A DNA stretch of 64,000 nt from Micropterix aruncella (Eukaryota > Arthropoda > Insecta > Lepidoptera > Micropterigidae): NCBI GenBank assembly GCA_944548615.1, contig OX155955.1:12681027-12745026 (forward strand), in the 5' to 3' direction. Below the pieces are notes generated by a model. It did no database searches. It was not told where the DNA came from and saw nothing but the letters and a program-made list of their open reading frames with translations. Below, one piece after another: positions 59,713-64,000 of this stretch (position 1 is the first letter of the stretch; each line of letters starts with the position of its first letter). The position numbers and the translations under genes are program-made.

Positions 59713-60195
59713 TTCGGCGGATACTTCCAGCCCGAAGTGCCCGTCTTTGTGTCCGTCTCTTTACCGCCCCGAGGGGCGTTTCGTTCTTTGCAGGATCCAG
59801 GAATTCCTCCCCCCCGTGGCTGCTCCGAGACCTGCCCACGGACCGTGCGCCTCCACCATCATCGTTTCTGATGCGTCCTCTACCCCGCTCACCGGCCCTA
59901 AATTTGTGATATTTGTTGTTTTTTTTTTCTTTTCTATTGTGAATATGGTAAATTTAGTATTATTTTTGTAAATTTTTACTTTGTAAATATCTTTTATTAT
60001 TTTAAATAAATGGGTTCTCGGGGCGGTACGGGGGGGGTGGTTTACCCTATTTCACCCCCTGCGCGTTCTACCCTTCTGGTACGCGCAGGGTTGTCGTAGC
60101 ACGACATCCCGGGCAGACAAGACGACCCTCGTCGTTATAACTGCCCGGGCGGTGGGCGGGGTTTGCTGCCCTCACCTATCGCCTTGAAACTCTTA
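59713..60195 (+). promoter_or_regulatory. R1-clade 3' UTR with two stable hairpins
   Basis: ccctgcgcg (60056-60064) pairs with cgcgcaggg (60083-60091), and cccgggcag (60109-60117) pairs with ctgcccggg (60143-60151). In R1/R2-type elements 3' UTR structure is what the RT recognises to start copying, so these are likely recognition structures (inference). Confidence 0.65.
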
Positions 60196-60212
60196 ACTGT
60201 TAACTCTATACC

Positions 60213-60281
60213 AAGTTGTAACAAATAAAATAAAAAAAAAATAAAAAAATGAAAAAAAATCTATAACCACCTACCTGCAAA
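60213..60281 (+). other. Tail of the LINE interrupted by the R1-clade element
   Basis: aagttgtaacaaataaaataaaaaaaaaataaaaaaatgaaaaaaaat follows the duplication. It reads as the poly-A-like 3' end of the LINE at 54310. Confidence 0.55.
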
Positions 60282-60508
60282 TCCTACTACTATTATAAAC
60301 GCGAAAGTTTGTAAGAATGTATGTATGGATGTTTGTTACTCTTTCACGCAAAAACTACTGAATAGATTTTGATGAAACTTTACAATAGTATAGCTTACAC
60401 ATCAGAATAACACATAGGCTATAATTTATAAACATATACATATAGTTTTCTATCATCATTATCACAATTTTCCATCACCACGCGGGTGAAACCGCGGGGC
60501 GCAACTAG
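60282..60508 (+). mobile_element. Non-autonomous Helitron (227 bp)
   Basis: Starts TCCTACTACTATTATAAACGCG after A and ends gcaa-CTAG before T. A cgcgg-gtgaaa-ccgcg hairpin lies 12 nt from the end. 5' TC, 3' CTAG, A|T target and subterminal hairpin are the Helitron hallmarks, and these end words are common in Lepidoptera. Its 5' end resembles that of 24967-25892 (TATTATAAA). Confidence 0.7.
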
Positions 60509-60604
60509 TATTAAATAATTAAAAGAAAAAGGGTTTACCGCAGCGTTGAAGAAATGGCTTATCAAAAAAAGCTTTTACACGTTATTTGTTTTTACAAAAA
60601 TTCA

Positions 60605-62747
60605 GTTAGGAAGATTCTTCTTCTCCTTCGTTCCCTCATTACTGAGGATCGTGGTCACTAGACAACCGTTTGCCTATCGAGTCTCTTCCACTTCGACCTG
60701 TCTTCTGAATGGCGGGTCGCAGATTGTATTGACCCTTTTGTAACTTCTTTGATGAGGTCGTTCCATCTGGCCGGTGATCTGCCTCTGCTTCTTCTTCCCT
60801 CCACTTGACCCCCGAAAAGCATTTTCTCTAGATTCTCTGGGTTTCTCCTGGCAACATGACCGAAGAACTGCAGGACCCTTCTCATGCATACGGTGGAGAG
60901 CCTCACTTGGATGCCGAGTTCTTCCAGGACAGATTTGTTGGTGCGGCGTGCTGTCCATGGGATTCCTAGCATTTTACGCCAACACCACATCTCCAGTGCA
61001 TCGATTTTGGTGCGTATACGAGCCTTCAGGGTCCATGTCTCCGATGCATAGAGAAAGATCGAGAAAACCAGAGCTCGAACCAGCCTGACCTTAGTCCGCT
61101 TACTTATACCCCGATTCTTCCACTGCCTTTCTAGCTTGCTCATGGCCGATCTTGCCATCTGGCTTCTGCGTGAGACCTCCTTTTCGCAGTTTCCGTCGTT
61201 GCATATCATGGAGCCCAGATAAACAAAGTCTTCCACAGCTTGAAGGTCACTCAGCGCGTTGGTGCGTTGCATGGTTCCAGCCCGGTCCACAAACATGAGT
61301 TTGGTCTTGCTGCGGTTCATGTGCAGTCCATACTCCTCGCTTTCCTTCTCCACCCTACGTAATAGGGTCGCCAACTCATTTTCATCGGCACCTATGATGG
61401 TCGTGTCGTCGGCGAATCTTAAATTATTGATTCTGAGACCTCCAATGCGAATTCCACCCTCCCATTCGTCTAGGACTTTTCTCATTATGTGTTCGCCGAT
61501 CAAATTAAAGAGTTTCGGCGATAAGATGCACCCTTGTCTGACGCCTCTCTCTGTTTTGAAGGAATTCGAAAGCTCATCGTCCAACTTTACTCTCGAAGCG
61601 CCTTCCATGTACAGACTCTGTATGAGGAATATAAGGTGGTTTGGGATCCCCATATCGCGCATAACCTCAAACATCTTCCCCCAGTCCACGCAATCAAAAG
61701 CTTTGGCATAGTCTATGAAACAGAGAGCCATTGGAATATTAAACTCCCTGCATTTCTCTATAAGTTGCCGAATGTTGAAAATTTGCTCACGCGTGCCTCG
61801 TCCTCTTACGAAACCGGCTTGCTCAATCGAGATTTGTGGGTCTATGAAGTACTCCAGCCTCTTGTTAAGAATGCTGAGGAGAATCTTGCTTGCGTGAGAG
61901 ATAAGCGAGATCGTACGGTAATTCTCACATTTTCGAGTCGAGCCTTTTTTATGCAATGGGACCAAGATGGATTCGGTCCAATCATCAGGCCACTCTCCAG
62001 ATCTCCACACCTTCTGGCATATATTGTGTATCACACAAACACCATCCTCACCCAGGTTCCTTAAATGTTGCGCCGTAATGTTGTCACCTCCACATGCTTT
62101 GGGCTTTAATCGCGAGATAGCTGCACGGACTTCCTCCAGAAGTATATCAGGTTCACGTTCCGGACATTCGTCCATCCTGTGTTTATGCACCTCGTTATGT
62201 TCTGGGTCACGATATAATTCTTGGCAATAAGTTCGCCACCTCCGGAGAATCTGCTCTTTGTCCGTTAAGACAACTCCTTTTCCGTCTTCCAAGGTCCAGT
62301 TTCTTGTCTTGAAATCTTTTGCAAGAATCTTGACGTGTTGAAACATATCCTTGGTGTGCATCGTATTGGAATTGTCCTCAATTTTTTGGCAGATCTTATT
62401 AAGCTGCATCTCTCTATCGCGGCGACAGAGTCTTTGTACTTTGCTGTGGAGTTCCCTATATTTTTGCCTGTCCGTCGATAGTCCGGATTTCCTCATAGTC
62501 CTTCTTTCAAGGACAGCAGACCATGTTTCCTCGGACATCCAGTCAGGTGCGGTCAAAAAACTAGGATTCAAGCGTGACGCCTCTTTTGCTGAGTCCAAAG
62601 TGATGGCCTTCAGTCTTTTCCATTCTTCATTGGCCGACTCAAATGGGTCCAGGTGAGTGTGTTTTAATTTCTGGCTCACACTAGTAGAGAAACGGAGTAA
62701 GGCGTCGTTTCCTAGGCTCGGTAGTCTGTTACTCTGTTAGGAAGATT
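60605..62747 (-). mobile_element. 5'-truncated RTE-clade LINE with 12-bp TSD
   Basis: gttaggaagatt is present at 60605-60616 and 62736-62747. The insert 60617-62735 is on the minus strand, ends in a short gaagaag-type tail and is open to its 5' border. Recent insertion by frame integrity. Confidence 0.85.
60658..62733 (-). CDS. RTE-clade reverse transcriptase (endonuclease missing)
   Basis: The frame is open from the truncation border (62733) to the stop at 60658, 692 codons. The annotated-style start at 62679 is a GTG and not a true start. From that codon: an N-terminal linker with basic helices (about 1-130), RT fingers SILVPLHKKGSTRKCENYRTISLI at about 237-260 (shown in part), AGFVRGRGTREQIF near 288-301, FIDYAKAFDCVDW at 321-333, RQGCILSPKLFN at 381-392, catalytic FADD at 422-425, YLGSMI, and a C-terminal RTK-like and (S)ETWTLK block with GHVARR near the end. 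This matches RTE-type 'endonuclease-reverse transcriptase' proteins of moths and butterflies. The N-terminal APE endonuclease was lost by 5' truncation. RT catalytic residues look intact. Confidence 0.88.
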   Translation of the reverse strand, partial: SNRLPSLGNDALLRFSTSVSQKLKHTHLDPFESANEEWKRLKAITLDSAKEASRLNPSFLTAPDWMSEETWSAVLERRTMRKSGLSTDRQKYRELHSKVQRLCRRDREMQLNKICQKIEDNSNTMHTKDMFQHVKILAKDFKTRNWTLEDGKGVVLTDKEQILRRWRTYCQELYRDPEHNEVHKHRMDECPEREPDILLEEVRAAISRLKPKACGGDNITAQHLRNLGEDGVCVIHNICQKVWRSGEWPDDWTESILVPLHKKGSTRKCENYRTISLISHASKILLSILNKRLEYFIDPQISIEQAGFVRGRGTREQIFNIRQLIEKCREFNIPMALCFIDYAKAFDCVDWGKMFEVMRDMGIPNHLIFLIQSLYMEGASRVKLDDELSNSFKTERGVRQGCILSPKLFNLIGEHIMRKVLDEWEGGIRIGGLRINNLRFADDTTIIGADENELATLLRRVEKESEEYGLHMNRSKTKLMFVDRAGTMQRTNALSDLQAVEDFVYLGSMICNDGNCEKEVSRRSQMARSAMSKLERQWKNRGISKRTKVRLVRALVFSIFLYASETWTLKARIRTKIDALEMWCWRKMLGIPWTARRTNKSVLEELGIQVRLSTVCMRRVLQFFGHVARRNPENLEKMLFGGQVEGRRSRGRSPARWNDLIKEVTKGSIQSATRHSEDRSKWKRLDRQTVV

Positions 62748-63177
62748 ACACATTTTAAATTATATGCATTTCGTATTTATATGCGGAATTTCGATTATTC
62801 TTGTTTTTTGTTTTTTTCTTTATTTTTTTGTATTATTAGTGAATAATTTTTATTTAGTTTTTTCTACTGTTAGTGCTACCTATCCGGTCTGTTTCGATTT
62901 TTTCATGTTATATCTTTTTTTAATTTATTTCTGGCCATTCAATGAACATTACAAATTATTATTTGATTTGATCTAGATATTATAGGCAAACCAGTGAAAT
63001 AATTCCATTAATTAATAAGAAATTACAAAATTAGCGAATAAGTAAATTTTTCAATTTCTTACAATAACAGGTAATTGTGGGAGACAATGTTACGCATTAT
63101 AACCATAAATGTTCCACCACAATTTCGGACAATAAATATATTTTTATGTCTATCTTAGTTTACATTTTTTGTTTCAG
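62748..63177. other. AT-rich sequence, possible intron
   Basis: T-rich on the plus strand (frame 62764-62976 is Phe-rich composition noise). Ends in ttttttgtttcag, a good splice acceptor. Confidence 0.35.
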
Positions 63178-63312
63178 GCAAAATTACGGTCGCTATTACC
63201 GGAGCAAACAGATACCGTAATTTCTGCAGCGGTGGAAACATTTGCAACTAATTATCTCGAAAATAGCTTTTTTTTAGTATTGCAAGAAATATTTCTATTT
63301 TTTAAATATTAA
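63178..63312 (+). other. Candidate terminal host exon
   Basis: After the acceptor at 63177 one phase is open for 44 codons to TAA at 63310-63312: AKLRSLLPEQTDTVISAAVE, then TFATNYLENSFF and an AT-driven hydrophobic end. The first 32 codons have balanced composition unlike the surroundings. The family is not recognised. It could also be a chance open stretch or part of an old transposon. Confidence 0.3.
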
Positions 63313-64000
63313 TCTAACTGTTATAAAATATTCATGATTAGATTTAAATTTTAGGTTATTTATTTTTTTGCCTTATCAACCAAGCTCACCCCTTAATACA
63401 CCCCTTGTTTATTAATTAATATAAGTTAAATAATAATAAAATTTAAAGTCATCATATCCTGAGGGTCTCACAGATCCCACTGCGGTATCTATTTTATGTT
63501 TTTTTCACTACGGTACTTTAAAATTATGTACTCTCATTACGTCATAAAACAAAGTGAGTATAAAACACTATGCGAGCAGAACATTAAAGCGATTCCTGAT
63601 TATAAATTATCAATCATGAATTGCATCGGCGTAGAAGTGTATACCAATTGAGATGCAAATTCGGCAATCTGCATATCAAATGGGACAGCTGTGTGGAATG
63701 ACAAGGTGATCGTTCGTTTGATTCGAATCTCTGTCTGCGAGGACGCTTTCAATGTGGCAGCAGTAACAATTGTTTATGCATTCTGCTGGTTTAATTCGCA
63801 CGGAAGCGTCAGCAACCTCAATTTCTACTCTACGAGCAGACGTCTGTCAGCCCGGAGAGTGACATATTCCCTAATTGCAAGAAGCCAGCTGACTCACGCC
63901 AACTTGCTAACTCATACTAACAGCTAACTCATGCTCAGAAACTAGCTAACTCATTGAGAAAACGGTAAGAAGTTTAAAAATAGTCTATTGGCATAAACAT
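63313..64000. other. AT-rich, then GC-balanced sequence at the window edge
   Basis: 63580-63960 is GC-balanced and not repeated in the window. It has gatgcaaattcgg (octamer-like atgcaaat) near 63650, a weak plus frame 63691-63927 and several ctaactca words at 63900-63955. No gene call. Confidence 0.3.

Larger units (their letters stand above)
55335..60212 (+). mobile_element. R1-clade LINE with 17-bp target-site duplication
   Basis: actgttaactctatacc is present at 55335-55351 and 60196-60212. The insert 55352-60195 is sharply GC-rich against AT-rich flanks. It holds ORF1 (5'-truncated) and an intact ORF2 overlapping it. The 3' end has no poly-A of its own: the element stops at ...ccttgaaactctta directly before the duplication. 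The target is the 3' UTR of the older CR1/Jockey-group LINE at 54310 onward, not rDNA or telomeric repeats. Confidence 0.85.

Noticed and set aside
61259..62064. Plus-strand frames of 150 and 176 codons
   Set aside because: Antisense shadows of the RTE reverse transcriptase.

Overview
This window looks like a transposon-filled intergenic or intronic stretch of an insect nuclear genome, most likely a moth or butterfly. The base composition is AT-rich. No complete host gene, rRNA, functional tRNA or CRISPR array is visible. R1-clade LINEs are an arthropod lineage. The RTE-type reverse transcriptase resembles the 'endonuclease-reverse transcriptase' copies common in Lepidoptera. Short Helitrons that begin TC-TACTA and end CTAG|T before a CGCGGG hairpin, and '...CTCC(T)n GAAGT(C/T)GGTTAAAAA' RTE tails, are also typical of that order. 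The species call is inference from repeat style only.

Layout. 1-3.7 kb: a decayed Ty3/Gypsy element on the minus strand (gag, then pol), split by a Penelope-like element (PLE) with 86-bp perfect inverted arms. 4.0-4.9 kb: Tc1-like transposase pseudogene. 5.2-8.0 kb: a BEL/Pao element reduced to an LTR stub, an intact integrase reading frame and a 3' LTR. 8-12.8 kb: mostly unassigned, with one possible exon. 12.8-14.6 kb: a LINE ORF1 (PHD finger plus coiled coil) whose upstream flank carries an RNase H-bearing LINE. 15.5-16.3 kb: a coding-like dispersed repeat and a SINE-like scrap. 20.8-21.9 kb: a hAT-type element containing a GC-rich second MITE. 22-26.5 kb: RTE and Helitron debris. 26.9-27.7 kb: an open frame carrying the C-terminal zinc finger and restriction-like endonuclease of a LINE. 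28-36.4 kb: PLE, I-group and CR1-like LINE fragments, some nested. 36.5-37.7 kb: Helitron Rep/helicase remnant. 39-42 kb: a TIR element, a mariner pseudogene and a 712-bp (AT)n tract. 43-44.5 kb: LTR-like sequence and another (AT)n tract. 47.5-48.8 kb: a 597-bp tandem duplication. 50-54.9 kb: three LINE copies. 55.35-60.2 kb: an almost complete R1-clade LINE with a 17-bp target-site duplication. 60.3-62.7 kb: a short Helitron and a 5'-truncated RTE LINE with an intact RT and a 12-bp target-site duplication.

The best-preserved coding sequences all belong to mobile elements: R1-clade ORF1/ORF2, the RTE RT, the BEL/Pao integrase, the LINE endonuclease domain and a CR1-like RT. They are separate insertions, not an operon or pathway. 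Nesting gives relative ages: Gypsy is older than the PLE, the PHD-ORF1 LINE is older than the RNase H LINE, an I-group LINE is older than a CR1-like insert, and a CR1/Jockey-like LINE is older than the R1-clade element. Two short plus-strand segments (10.2 kb and 63.2 kb) look like possible host exons, and a GC-balanced block near 49 kb may be host sequence.

All family calls rest on motif recognition by eye. No database search was run, so clade names below superfamily level are provisional.
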